Positions 43,111-51,074 of a DNA stretch of 64,000 bases are shown piece after piece; within the stretch, counting starts at the first letter, position 1; the number at the start of each line of letters is the position of its first letter. The notes under the pieces are model-generated. The model saw only the letters and a list, made by a program, of their open reading frames with translations, made no database searches and was not told the DNA's origin. The stretch covers positions 1-64,000 of the forward strand of contig DASRMP010000055.1 of NCBI GenBank assembly GCA_035647855.1, in the 5' to 3' direction. This DNA comes from JAAZBW01 sp035647855. Lineage in GTDB: Bacteria > Actinomycetota > Actinomycetes > Actinomycetales > Actinomycetaceae. Made by a program: the position numbers and the translations under genes.

Positions 43111-44046
43111 TCAGATGCGCGCGAGATCCGCCGCCCCGACGATTCCTGCGTCGTTTCCCAGCAGTGCGAGCTCGATCCGCGCCTCCTCGCGGAACCCGCG
43201 CGCGGAAAGATGGTCGAGGTAGCCGTCACGAACCGAATCGATGAACAGCTCGCCGGACTCGGCCACGCCGCCACCGATCACGATCAGCTCCGGATCGAGA
43301 ACCGCGGCGAGTGACGCGCAGGCCATCCCCGTCCAGTAGCCGAGCTCGTCGAGGATCTCGAGGGCAGTGGGATCGCCCTCTGCCGCGGCCGCCGTGACGT
43401 GCGGGCCCTTGATCTTGCGGCCTCGCCCCGCGAGTTCCGTCATCCGGCGGGCACCCTCCGGGTCCGTGACGACCCGGTGGCGGGCGGCCAGCGTGATCGC
43501 CCTGCCGGAGGCATACCGTTCGAGGCATCCCTCGTGGCCACAGCCGCAGTAGTGCCCGTGGGGCACCATCTTGAGGTGCCCGATCTCACCCGCCGCACCG
43601 AACGCGCCGCGCAGCAGCTGCCCGTCGACCACGATCGCGCCCCCCACGCCCGTCCCCAGGGTCATGAGCACCATGTGCCGCACGTCCTGCCCGACCCCGA
43701 ATCGGAACTCGGCCCAGCCCGCCGCATTCGCGTCGTTCTCGATGACGACCGGGATATCCAGGCTCTCCGTGAGGCGATCCCGGAGGGGGAAATTGCGCCA
43801 CGCGACGTTCGGGCTGAACAGCACCACGTCACGGGTCGGCGCCACCATGCCGGGGACGACCACGCCCGCGCTGCCCACATCGTGCGTGCGCCGAAGTTCG
43901 GCAATGCTCGCGAGGATCCCCTCGACGATGAGTTCGGACTCATCCGCCTGCGTGCTGATGCGGGTTCTTGCCACAATGCGGCCCTGCTCGTCCACCACGC
44001 CCGCGGCTATCTTCGTTCCGCCGACGTCAACCCCGATGGTGAGCAT
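43111..44046 (-). CDS. ROK-family glucokinase
   Basis: Sugar kinase of 311 residues. The ATP loop DVGGTK is at 7-12, the catalytic Asp105 is in ENDANAAG, and the ROK zinc site is formed by His157 and the CGCGHEGCLE motif (Cys167, Cys169, Cys174). With GEIGH it fits bacterial glucokinases, so glucose is the likely substrate. The ATG follows AGGAGAGG. No sugar transporter is nearby; the PPi-phosphofructokinase gene 1.6 kb away is the only other glycolytic gene in the window. Confidence 0.92.
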   Translation of the reverse strand: MLTIGVDVGGTKIAAGVVDEQGRIVARTRISTQADESELIVEGILASIAELRRTHDVGSAGVVVPGMVAPTRDVVLFSPNVAWRNFPLRDRLTESLDIPVVIENDANAAGWAEFRFGVGQDVRHMVLMTLGTGVGGAIVVDGQLLRGAFGAAGEIGHLKMVPHGHYCGCGHEGCLERYASGRAITLAARHRVVTDPEGARRMTELAGRGRKIKGPHVTAAAAEGDPTALEILDELGYWTGMACASLAAVLDPELIVIGGGVAESGELFIDSVRDGYLDHLSARGFREEARIELALLGNDAGIVGAADLARI

Positions 44047-44247
44047 TCCGCGCCCTCTCCTCGTCCTCTTGGCGTCGCGGAGGCGTCGGTTACGAAAACC
44101 ACTCCCGGCCGGCCCCCAGCGAATCTTGTTCGATCCTAGACGGTGGGTGTGGCCCGTCCCGGACGGCGGCTCGCGGGTCGCTCAACACGACGGAAATGAC
44201 TGCGTTCGGTAACATTTGCGCCACTCACCACGAATTAGGGGGTCCCC

Positions 44248-46083
44248 GTGACCGGCACGACCACAACGAAGGATTCCGCCGTCACCGAACGGCTGACATC
44301 CATCGATCCCTCGACGTCCATCAGCGACTACTTGCTCGGCCACGCACGGGAACGCGGCGACAAGCCGCTGTATCGCGTGAAGGAAGGCGAGCGCTGGCGC
44401 GACGTCAGCGCCACGGAAACTCTCGATCTCGTGCGTTCGATCGCCAAGGGCCTCATCGGCTCGGGAATCCAGCCCGGAGATCGCGTCGCGATCATGTCGC
44501 GCACCCGCTTCGAATGGACGATCGCGGACCTCGCAATCTGGCACGCCGGAGCCGTCCCGGTGCCGATCTACGAGACGTCGTCGCCGTCCCAGGCGCAGTG
44601 GATCCTCCATGACGCCGGCTGCACAGCCGTGTTCGTCGAGACTCCGGAACTCGGCGCCGTCGTCGAAGAGGCACGTTCGGAGGACGACGGGCACGATGTC
44701 CGCCAGGTGTGGACGTTCACGAACGGAGGCTTCGACGAGGTCATTGCAGCCGGAAGCGACATCACGGACGAGGAAGCGGACGCGCGCAACGAGCCGGTGG
44801 GGCTCGCCGACGTCTCCACGATCATCTACACGTCGGGCACGACTGGCCGTCCGAAGGGGACCATCCTCACGCACGGCAACTTCGTCGAGTTGAGCGAGGA
44901 GGCGCGGCACAAGCTCAGTGTCGTCTTCGAGAAGGGTGACACCACCACTCTGCTTTTCATCCCGCTCGCGCACGTTTTCGCGAGGTTCGTGGAAGTGCTG
45001 GCGCTCGTGGAGGGCGTCCCGATGGGCCACACGCCGGACACCAAGAAGGCGGTGGACGACATCGGGACCTTCCAGCCGACTCTGCTCCTCTCCGTGCCCC
45101 GCATCTGGGAGAAGGTCTACACAGCGGCCGAGTTGAAGCAGGGCAAGGGTCCGAAGCGCACCCTGTTCCGTTGGGCCGCACGTGTCTCGATCACCTACTC
45201 CCGGATGCAGCAGACACCCGAAGGCCCGACGGCGGCCGTCCGCGCCCAGCACAAACTCGCCGACCGCCTCGTCTACTCCAAACTCCGCGAGCGGCTCGGC
45301 GGGAAGCTCGAGTGGACGATCTCCGGTGGCGCGCCGCTGGGCGAGCGGCTGGCGAACTTCTACCAGGGCATCGGACTCAACATGCTCGAAGGGTACGGAC
45401 TCACCGAGACCACCGCGCCCACGAACGTGAACCTGCCGGGCAGGGCCAAGATGGGCACGGTGGGCCCGCCGCTTCCCGGCACCGAGATCAAGATCGCCGA
45501 GGACGGCGAAATCCTCGCGCGCGGCATCGGGGTGTTCACGCAGTACCACAGCAACCCCGAGGCAACCGCGGAGGCGATCAAGGACGGCTGGTTCCACACC
45601 GGCGACCTCGGATCCCTCGACGACGACGGCTACCTCACGATCACCGGCCGGAAAAAGGAGATCATCGTCACTGCGGCCGGGAAGAACGTCGCACCGTCGG
45701 TGCTGGAGGACCCGCTGAGGAGTCACCCGATCATCTCGCAGGCGGTCGTCGTGGGAGACAAGCAGCCGTTCGTCGCTGCCCTGATCACGCTCGACCCGGA
45801 GACACTGCCTCGCTGGCTCGAGACGCACGACCTGCCGGAGATGCCTGTCGCAGAGGCGGCCCAGAACGCGACGGTGCGCGAGCACGTCCAGATGGCCATC
45901 GACCGCGCGAACCGGAAGGTCTCGCGCGCCGAGTCCATCCGGGAGTTCCGCATTCTCGACGAGGATTTCACCATCGACAACGACATGCTGACGCCCACGA
46001 TGAAGGTCAAGCGCAAGGAAGTCCACGAGAACTTCGGCCACGTGGTCGACGAGATCTACGCCGGGGACCCGCGCAAGTCCTGA
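44248..46083 (+). CDS. Long-chain acyl-CoA synthetase (AMP-dependent ligase)
   Basis: Adenylate-forming enzyme of 611 residues that activates fatty acids to acyl-CoA. The P-loop motif YTSGTTGRPKGTILTH is near residue 194, GYGLTETTAP near 392, WFHTGDLGSLDDDGYLTITGRKKE near 450-475, and the C-terminal catalytic Lys region ends LTPTMKVKRKEV. It resembles actinobacterial FadD15. The GTG at 44248 has AGGGGG five to six bases upstream. Divergent from the glucokinase gene, 200 bp apart. Confidence 0.93.
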   Translation: MTGTTTTKDSAVTERLTSIDPSTSISDYLLGHARERGDKPLYRVKEGERWRDVSATETLDLVRSIAKGLIGSGIQPGDRVAIMSRTRFEWTIADLAIWHAGAVPVPIYETSSPSQAQWILHDAGCTAVFVETPELGAVVEEARSEDDGHDVRQVWTFTNGGFDEVIAAGSDITDEEADARNEPVGLADVSTIIYTSGTTGRPKGTILTHGNFVELSEEARHKLSVVFEKGDTTTLLFIPLAHVFARFVEVLALVEGVPMGHTPDTKKAVDDIGTFQPTLLLSVPRIWEKVYTAAELKQGKGPKRTLFRWAARVSITYSRMQQTPEGPTAAVRAQHKLADRLVYSKLRERLGGKLEWTISGGAPLGERLANFYQGIGLNMLEGYGLTETTAPTNVNLPGRAKMGTVGPPLPGTEIKIAEDGEILARGIGVFTQYHSNPEATAEAIKDGWFHTGDLGSLDDDGYLTITGRKKEIIVTAAGKNVAPSVLEDPLRSHPIISQAVVVGDKQPFVAALITLDPETLPRWLETHDLPEMPVAEAAQNATVREHVQMAIDRANRKVSRAESIREFRILDEDFTIDNDMLTPTMKVKRKEVHENFGHVVDEIYAGDPRKS

Positions 46084-46106
46084 ACGTTCTGCACGCGCTG
46101 ACACGA

Positions 46107-46148
46107 GTGAACCGCCCCCCGCCGGCCGGGCGGCGGGCGGCGGTTCAC
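46107..46148 (+). terminator. Terminator after acyl-CoA synthetase gene
   Basis: 10-bp arms GTGAACCGCC (46107-46116) and GGCGGTTCAC (46139-46148) enclose a very GC-rich inner region that can extend the stem. Starts 24 bp after the stop codon. Confidence 0.75.
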
Positions 46149-46169
46149 GTTGTTGTCGGTGCCGCGGCG

Positions 46170-46175
46170 TAACCT
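46170..46175 (+). promoter_or_regulatory. -10 element (TAACCT) of leaderless exonuclease/GIY-YIG transcript
   Basis: TAACCT ends seven bases before the ATG at 46183 and lies just after the preceding terminator. Confidence 0.55.
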
Positions 46176-46182
46176 TCCGTTC

Positions 46183-47979
46183 ATGAACCCGGTCGCTTCC
46201 TTCGCGCCCCCGCCCGGACGGCGGCTGCCGCTCGAGCCTCGCGATCGCGCCCGCGTCTCGGCGCAGCCAACCTTCGAGGATCTCGGCACGCCGTTGCAGG
46301 AGGTGGAATTCGTCGTCGTCGATCTCGAGACGACCGGGGGATCGCCCGGCGCGCACGCGATCACCGAGATCGGCGCCGTGCGCGTGAAGGCGGGTGAGGT
46401 GCTCGGTGAGTTCGCCACATTGGTGAATCCAGGCTCGCCGATACCGCCGATGATCACGGTGCTCACCGGGATCACCACCGCCATGGTCATGGAGGCGCCC
46501 GTTATCGAGGACGTTCTGCCCAGCTTCATGGAATGGTCCGGTCTGGCGCGCGGCGTCGTCCTGGTGGCGCACAACGCGCGCTTCGATGTCGGCTTCCTGC
46601 GTGCCGCGTGCGCGGAACTTGACATCCCCTGGCCCCGGCCCACGGTGGTGGACACGCTGGCCCTCGCCCGGAGAGCGCTCACCAGGGATGAAGTGCCGAA
46701 CCACAAGCTCGGCACGCTGGCGCGGGTGTTCCGCACCAGCGTGGAGCCGGCTCACCGGGCTCTGGCAGATGCGCAGGCCACCACGGACGTCCTGCACGGC
46801 CTCCTCGGCAGGCTCACCCCTCTCGGCGTCACCCACCTGGAGGACCTTGCCACGGCCGCCGATCCCGTCCCACCTGCGAGACGCCGCAAGTCGTCGCTCG
46901 CTGACGATGTGCCACGCGGACCCGGGGTCTATCAGTTCATCGGGCCCGCCGGCGAGGTGCTGTACGTGGGCACTGCCACCGACCTGCGCAGCCGTGTTCG
47001 CTCCTACTTCACCTCCGCCGAGAAGCGGCGCCGCATCGGGGAGATGGTCGATCTGGCGGCCGAGGTTCGATCAATCCCGTGCGGCAGTGTCATCGAGGCG
47101 CACGTTCGCGAGTTGCGTCTCATCGACGAGCACCAGCCGGCCTACAACCGGCGTTCGCGGCGCGCGTCCTCGCGGCCCTGGGTCCGTCTGACCGACGATG
47201 CACACCCCCGGCTCTCAGTGGTGCGTTCCATGCCAGTGACGGCTCTTGACGTGGCGTGGGGCCCGTTCCGATCCCGTACCCAGGCGGAACTCGCCGTGGA
47301 AGCGCTTTCCGAAGCGGCCGGGCTGCGCACCTGCACCGCCCGGCTGCCCCGGACGCCAAAGACCTCCGCGCGTGCCTGTGCGCTGCTCGATCTCGGTGCG
47401 TGCTGCGGGCCGTGCGTCCGGGGTGAGGCGGCCATCGTCCACGACTCTGCGGTCGCGGCGGCTCGCGAGGCGCTCGCCGGGCAGGTCGGCTTCGTCGTCG
47501 CCCTCCTGCACGAGCGAATCGCCGTACTTGCCGCTGACGAGCGGTACGAGGATGCGGCCCGGGTCCGGGATCGTCTGAGTGCAGTGCTCGACGGCGCGCA
47601 GCGTGCCGAACGGCTCCGCGTCCTCGCGCGGTGCCGGGAGCTCGTCGCCACCCGTCCCGGCAAGGAGAACTGGGAGATCCTGGTCATGCGCTGGGGCCGC
47701 CTCACTGCCGCTGGTGATCTCCTGCCCGGCCGCGACCCGTGGGGCACAGTCCAGGAACTCGTCGCGGCGTCCGAGCACGTTCCCGAGCCTGCGAGAGTGG
47801 GCGAAGCCGCGACAGTCGAGGAGACGGAGTTACTGGTTGACTGGTTGCGCTCCCCCGGCGCGCGGCTCCTTGGAATGGCCGAGGACGGCCCACCGTTCGC
47901 CTACCCGCGTTCCGGCGCACATTCATTCTCGTTGCCGCCCAGCCGGTCAGAGGAAACCGAGGCGTGGAACACGGCATGA
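46183..47979 (+). CDS. DEDDh exonuclease fused to UvrC/Cho-like GIY-YIG nuclease
   Basis: Protein of 598 residues with two nuclease domains. The first (about 40-215) is a DnaQ-type 3'-5' exonuclease: VVVDLETTG, AHNARFDVGFL and HRALADAQAT give the DEDDh residues. The second (about 235-330) is a GIY-YIG domain, GPGVYQFIGPAGEVLYVGTATDLRSRV, followed by a UvrC-like middle region with a Cys-rich stretch (CCGPCV). This fusion is a known actinobacterial architecture, probably for DNA repair. The ATG at 46183 is supported by TAACCT and by conservation. Confidence 0.93.
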   Translation: MNPVASFAPPPGRRLPLEPRDRARVSAQPTFEDLGTPLQEVEFVVVDLETTGGSPGAHAITEIGAVRVKAGEVLGEFATLVNPGSPIPPMITVLTGITTAMVMEAPVIEDVLPSFMEWSGLARGVVLVAHNARFDVGFLRAACAELDIPWPRPTVVDTLALARRALTRDEVPNHKLGTLARVFRTSVEPAHRALADAQATTDVLHGLLGRLTPLGVTHLEDLATAADPVPPARRRKSSLADDVPRGPGVYQFIGPAGEVLYVGTATDLRSRVRSYFTSAEKRRRIGEMVDLAAEVRSIPCGSVIEAHVRELRLIDEHQPAYNRRSRRASSRPWVRLTDDAHPRLSVVRSMPVTALDVAWGPFRSRTQAELAVEALSEAAGLRTCTARLPRTPKTSARACALLDLGACCGPCVRGEAAIVHDSAVAAAREALAGQVGFVVALLHERIAVLAADERYEDAARVRDRLSAVLDGAQRAERLRVLARCRELVATRPGKENWEILVMRWGRLTAAGDLLPGRDPWGTVQELVAASEHVPEPARVGEAATVEETELLVDWLRSPGARLLGMAEDGPPFAYPRSGAHSFSLPPSRSEETEAWNTA

Positions 47980-48002
47980 TTGGAGCACCGAAAGGAGCCG
48001 CC

Positions 48003-48281
48003 ATGATCACCGCCATCGTCCTCATCCAGTGCGAGTCCGACAGCATCCCCGAGGTCGCCTCGAAGGTCTCCGAATTCGAGCAGGTGCGTGAGGTGTACTC
48101 CGTGACCGGTGACGTGGACTTGATTGCCATGGTGCGCGTGCGCAATCACGAGGACCTCGCGGACGTCATCGCGGACGAGATTTCGAAGACCAAGGGCGTC
48201 ATCGAGACGCGCACCTACATCGCTTTCCGCTCCTACTCACGGCATGACCTGGAGCAGGCGTTCGACCTCGGGCTTGACTGA
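48003..48281 (+). CDS. Stand-alone Lrp/AsnC ligand-binding (RAM) domain protein
   Basis: Protein of 92 residues made only of the alpha/beta RAM domain that binds amino acids in Lrp-type regulators; the DNA-binding domain is absent. Typical stretches are VYSVTGDVDLIAMVRV and TRTYIAFRSYSRHDLE. Such small RAM proteins may bind amino acids and modulate full-length Lrp proteins. The ATG at 48003 has GGAG five bases upstream; an upstream in-frame ATG at 47964 lies within the preceding gene. Its neighbour beyond the repeat element is trpD, convergent. Confidence 0.9.
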   Translation: MITAIVLIQCESDSIPEVASKVSEFEQVREVYSVTGDVDLIAMVRVRNHEDLADVIADEISKTKGVIETRTYIAFRSYSRHDLEQAFDLGLD

Positions 48282-48288
48282 CTCAGCT

Positions 48289-48366
48289 CGCTAGCGCCAA
48301 GGCCGTCAACTCGGGGTTTTACTTGAGGGTTCAGGGGTTGTTGTCGGCGTGTCGTGGGGTGGGGGC
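48289..48366 (+). repeat. Left terminal inverted repeat of the lrp-trpD element
   Basis: Begins CGCTAGCG eight bases after the lrp stop codon and ends in a G-rich run. 65 of 78 positions match the inverted right copy; the inner 45 bases match at 42. Confidence 0.8.
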
Positions 48367-48540
48367 AGCGGAGCTTCCGGTAGGAGATGCAACGACCAAG
48401 ATGCTTCTACTTTCCCGGGAGCTCCGTTGTCTGCTTGTTGTGCCATTGAGCGTGTTGTCCGGGGGATCCGTGTCGCCCAGGGGTCTGGAACCGGGCGGTT
48501 GGGGACTTGGGACTGCCTTCGGGGTCTGGTACCGGGTGGC

Positions 48541-48739
48541 TGGGGAACTTGGCACCTCGTCTTGCCGCTTGCGTGGTGTCGCTGGGGAACTTGGCACCTC
48601 GTCTTGCCGCTTGCGTGGTGTCGCTGGGGAACTTGGCACATCGTCTTGCCCACTCACGCGGTGTCGCTGGGGAGCTTGGCACCTCGTCTTGCCGCTTGCG
48701 CGGTGTCGCTGGGGAACTTGGCACCTCGTCTGCTACCCC
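48541..48739 (+). repeat. Five tandem copies of a 42-bp unit
   Basis: Units start at 48541, 48583, 48625, 48668 and 48710 (42, 42, 43, 42 bp), each beginning TGGGGAACTTGGCACCTCG or a near match; the last is truncated. Copies 1 and 2 are identical over 42 bp. A more diverged related segment precedes at about 48500. Confidence 0.9.
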
Positions 48740-48751
48740 AAGGTCACTTGT

Positions 48752-48845
48752 TGGGGAACTTCAGACCTCGACTACGGGGTGCGATGTTCCCCAGCAGGTC
48801 TCAAGATCCCCAGCGCGCCGCCCAGACGAGGTCTGAAGTTCCCCA
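48752..48845. repeat. 19-bp perfect inverted pair related to the 42-bp unit
   Basis: TGGGGAACTTCAGACCTCG at 48752-48770 has its exact complement at 48827-48845. The sequence is a variant of the head of the 42-bp unit, so the array contains both orientations. Confidence 0.85.
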
Positions 48846-48917
48846 GCTCATGTCAGATCGTCCTGAACGGGGTCCAGGTTTCCCCGGTGGTGATGCCCGG
48901 CCGGGTTCGTAGCGTGA

Positions 48918-49237
48918 GGGCGCGCGTTCGTCACGTGAGGGCGTGCGATCGTCACACCCGGCGAACCATGGCGCACGTCCGTCACAAGATGGCTGGCGTT
49001 CGTCACGATGGCGCAGTGACGTCACTGCGCCATCGTGACGATCGCGCGCCCTCAGCATTCTGCGTGTGACGATCGCACGCCATGCCGTGACGATCGCACG
49101 CCCCGGTGTGACGAACGTGCGCCCTCAAGAATCCCGTGTGACGTTCGTGCGCCCCGGTGTGACGGACGTGCGCCATCTTGTGACGTTCGTGCGCCCCGGC
49201 GGCGCGGGATTGGGAGGAGTGTGACGAACGCGCGCCC
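48918..49237. repeat. Array of twelve 17-bp units in two orientations around a palindrome
   Basis: Consensus GTGACGWWCGYRCGCCC. Four units on the minus orientation start at 48918, 48939, 48969 and 48990; eight on the plus orientation start at 49035, 49066, 49087, 49108, 49138, 49159, 49180 and 49221. Some copies deviate at one to three positions. Start-to-start distances are 21, 30, 21 and then 31, 21, 21, 30, 21, 21, 41 bp. The array is too irregular and its spacers too short for CRISPR. Confidence 0.88.
49000..49041. repeat. 42-bp perfect palindrome at the centre of the 17-bp array
   Basis: Every base from 49000 to 49020 pairs with its partner from 49021 to 49041; the centre is GTGACGTCAC. 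Symmetry breaks at 48999/49042. It is the point where the 17-bp units switch orientation. Confidence 0.92.
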
Positions 49238-49311
49238 CCACCCCACGACACGCCGACAAGAACCCTTGAACCCTCGAGCAAGACCTTAGGTTGACGGTAT
49301 TTCCGCTAGCG
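49234..49311 (-). repeat. Right terminal inverted repeat of the lrp-trpD element
   Basis: Inverted copy of 48289-48366. Its outer end overlaps the last codon and stop of trpD, and its inner end overlaps the last 17-bp unit by four bases. Confidence 0.8.
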
Positions 49312-50385
49312 CTTCTTCGAGTTCTCCTGCGAGAACTGGATCCACCGATCCACCACCGACTGCGTGTGGCCCTCATGGAGCGAGCTCCGTGCAATATCAA
49401 GCGCCGCCGCCATGCGGTCCAGCAGGCGTCCCTCACGGGTACCGTCGACGCCGAAAGCAAGTATTCCTGCAGCGGCGTTGAGCAGCACCGTGTCCGTCAC
49501 CGCGCCGGTCTTTCTGCCGGAGAGAACCTCGCGGCCCACCTGCGCATTGTGCCGCGGATCTGCGCCGCGCAGGTCCGCCACGGTGCTCGGCCGCAGGCCC
49601 AGGGCAGTCGCATCGAACTGCTGGTAGGTGACCGTGCCGTCCTCCACCAGCCAGACGTCGTTCAGCGAGGTGGTGGTGAGTTCGTCGAGGCCGTTGCTCT
49701 GGCCCCGGAAGACGAGCGCCGAGTTGCCGCGCTCCGCCAGGACCCCTGCGACAAGCGGAGCGTGATGGGCAGAGGAGACGCCGATGGCGTTCGCGCGTGG
49801 CCTGGCGGGATTCGTGAGGGGGCCGAGCACGTTGAACACGGTCCCAATCCCGAGCTCCCTCCGGGCCGTCGCCGCGTGCCTCATGGACGGGTGGAAGAGG
49901 TTCGCGAACAGGAAGGTGATCCCGACCTCGTCAAGGGATCGAACCACCGCCTCGATCGGCAGAGTGAGGTCGACTCCGAGGGCCTCGATGAAGTCGGCCG
50001 AACCGGAGGCCGAACTCGAAGCGCGGTTGCCGTGCTTCACCACGGGAACGCCGGCGCCGGCGAGCACCAGGGATGCCATCGAAGAGATGTTGACCGTGCG
50101 TGCACGATCGCCGCCGGTTCCTACGATGTCAAGCGCATCCTGCGACACTTCTATGGGACGCGCGTGCGCGAGCATCGAATCTGCGAGGCCCCGGACTTCC
50201 TGGGTCGTCTCCCCCTTGGTGGCGAGAGCGGCGAGGAAGCCGGCGAGTTGAACGGGAGAAGCGTTCCCGGTCATCACCTGGTCCATGCCCCACCCGGTCT
50301 GCTCGGCGCTGAGATCGCGCCGCTGGACCAGGAGTGACGTCAGTTCTGGCCAGGAGATCTCCTCCTGTTCCGGAGAATCGATCAT
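49306..50385 (-). CDS. trpD: Anthranilate phosphoribosyltransferase
   Basis: Second step of tryptophan synthesis: transfers phosphoribose from PRPP to anthranilate. The 359-residue protein has the PRPP loop GTGGD (89-93) and KHGNRASSS (117-125), plus the metal-site region near RGQSNGLDELT. The other trp genes are not in the window. The ATG overlaps by four bases the stop of the receiver-domain gene, so the two are coupled. The stop codon lies inside the terminal repeat of the downstream element. Confidence 0.97.
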   Translation of the reverse strand: MIDSPEQEEISWPELTSLLVQRRDLSAEQTGWGMDQVMTGNASPVQLAGFLAALATKGETTQEVRGLADSMLAHARPIEVSQDALDIVGTGGDRARTVNISSMASLVLAGAGVPVVKHGNRASSSASGSADFIEALGVDLTLPIEAVVRSLDEVGITFLFANLFHPSMRHAATARRELGIGTVFNVLGPLTNPARPRANAIGVSSAHHAPLVAGVLAERGNSALVFRGQSNGLDELTTTSLNDVWLVEDGTVTYQQFDATALGLRPSTVADLRGADPRHNAQVGREVLSGRKTGAVTDTVLLNAAAGILAFGVDGTREGRLLDRMAAALDIARSSLHEGHTQSVVDRWIQFSQENSKKR

Positions 50386-50780
50386 CGCTCCGCCCTGAGC
50401 AGGCGCGCGACCGTCTCCTGGGTCTCACGGGGATCGAAGGGGGCCGGAATGCAGGCCTCGGCGAGGCTCCAGTCCGCGAGCCACGCGTCCTGCTGGCGCG
50501 CAATCAGAATGATGGTCGGCGGCACGTCGAAGACCTCCTCGTGCAGCGTCCGGGAGACTGACATGCCACCCTCCTTGGATGCTTCGCCGTCGAGGATCAG
50601 CAGGTCGTACTTCTTCTCATCGAGCTTGCCCAAGACCGCGGCCGCCGTTGCGGTCTCGTCCCAGCGAATCTGGGGGACATCCTTGGCGGCACGGCGCCCC
50701 ACCGCTCCCTTGATCGCGGCTCGCGTCGCAGAGTCGTCCGAGAAGAGCAGCACCTCCGCAAATTCCTCGCGCTCGGCCAT
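50382..50780 (-). CDS. Atypical response-regulator receiver domain protein
   Basis: Stand-alone CheY-like domain of 132 residues. The acidic pair Asp15-Asp16 (LLFSDD) and the candidate phosphoacceptor Asp64 (LLILDGEA) are present, but the conserved Lys near the C-terminus (usually KPF) is Ala in IPAPFDPRE, so phosphorylation-dependent switching may be lost or altered. No histidine kinase is nearby. It sits upstream of and coupled to trpD, an arrangement seen in other actinobacteria. The ATG follows AAGGAG by nine bases. Divergent from ctaE. Confidence 0.82.
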   Translation of the reverse strand: MAEREEFAEVLLFSDDSATRAAIKGAVGRRAAKDVPQIRWDETATAAAVLGKLDEKKYDLLILDGEASKEGGMSVSRTLHEEVFDVPPTIILIARQQDAWLADWSLAEACIPAPFDPRETQETVARLLRAER

Positions 50781-51074
50781 CTTCCGGCTCCTTCCCGCCG
50801 CTCACACGCGGCCACGAACTGGGCTCGCCGTCATCTTACTCGCGCGGGCGGGGAGCACCCGCCCCCGCCAGGACCGCCGTCTGACAATGCCCTGACGGTA
50901 GTCAGTCACTCGGTGAAGAGGCCGCCGGAACACGTGAACCGGCCGTCTGGTCTTGCGACACCCTTCAGCATGGAAACCGAGACCGGGCGCCCTACAGGAT
51001 GCCAATATCGCAAAAATGGGACTTTCGACCCGCTTCAAGCGGAAGAAACGTATCTGTTAGGACATACTGTCGGT

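Larger units (their letters stand above)
48289..49311. mobile_element. 1-kb non-coding repeat element bounded by 78-bp inverted repeats
   Basis: The whole interval between the convergent genes lrp and trpD has dyad-symmetric ends: 48289-48366 and 49234-49311 are inverted copies, identical at 65 of 78 positions by hand alignment, including an uninterrupted 26-base block at the inner end. Inside are the 42-bp array, a 19-bp inverted pair, the 17-bp array and a 42-bp perfect palindrome. No transposase or other convincing gene is present; frames that stay open do so because the repeats are 42 bp long. The right end includes the trpD stop codon. It may be a non-autonomous mobile element, but there is no clear target duplication apart from CGCTAGCGC at both ends, which is itself a palindrome. 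Confidence 0.6.

Noticed and set aside
48323..49069. Open frame of 248 codons across the repeat element, and overlapping frames on the other strand
   Set aside because: Frames stay open because the 42-bp unit is a multiple of three; products are repetitive, all frames are open at once, and no ribosome site or family is seen.
48918..49237. Possible CRISPR array
   Set aside because: Units are 17 bp, vary, occur in both orientations, and spacers are mostly 4 bp. No cas gene is in the window.
48289..49312. CGCTAGCGC at both ends as a target-site duplication
   Set aside because: The 9-mer is (nearly) its own complement, so it fits the inverted ends equally well; a duplication cannot be claimed.
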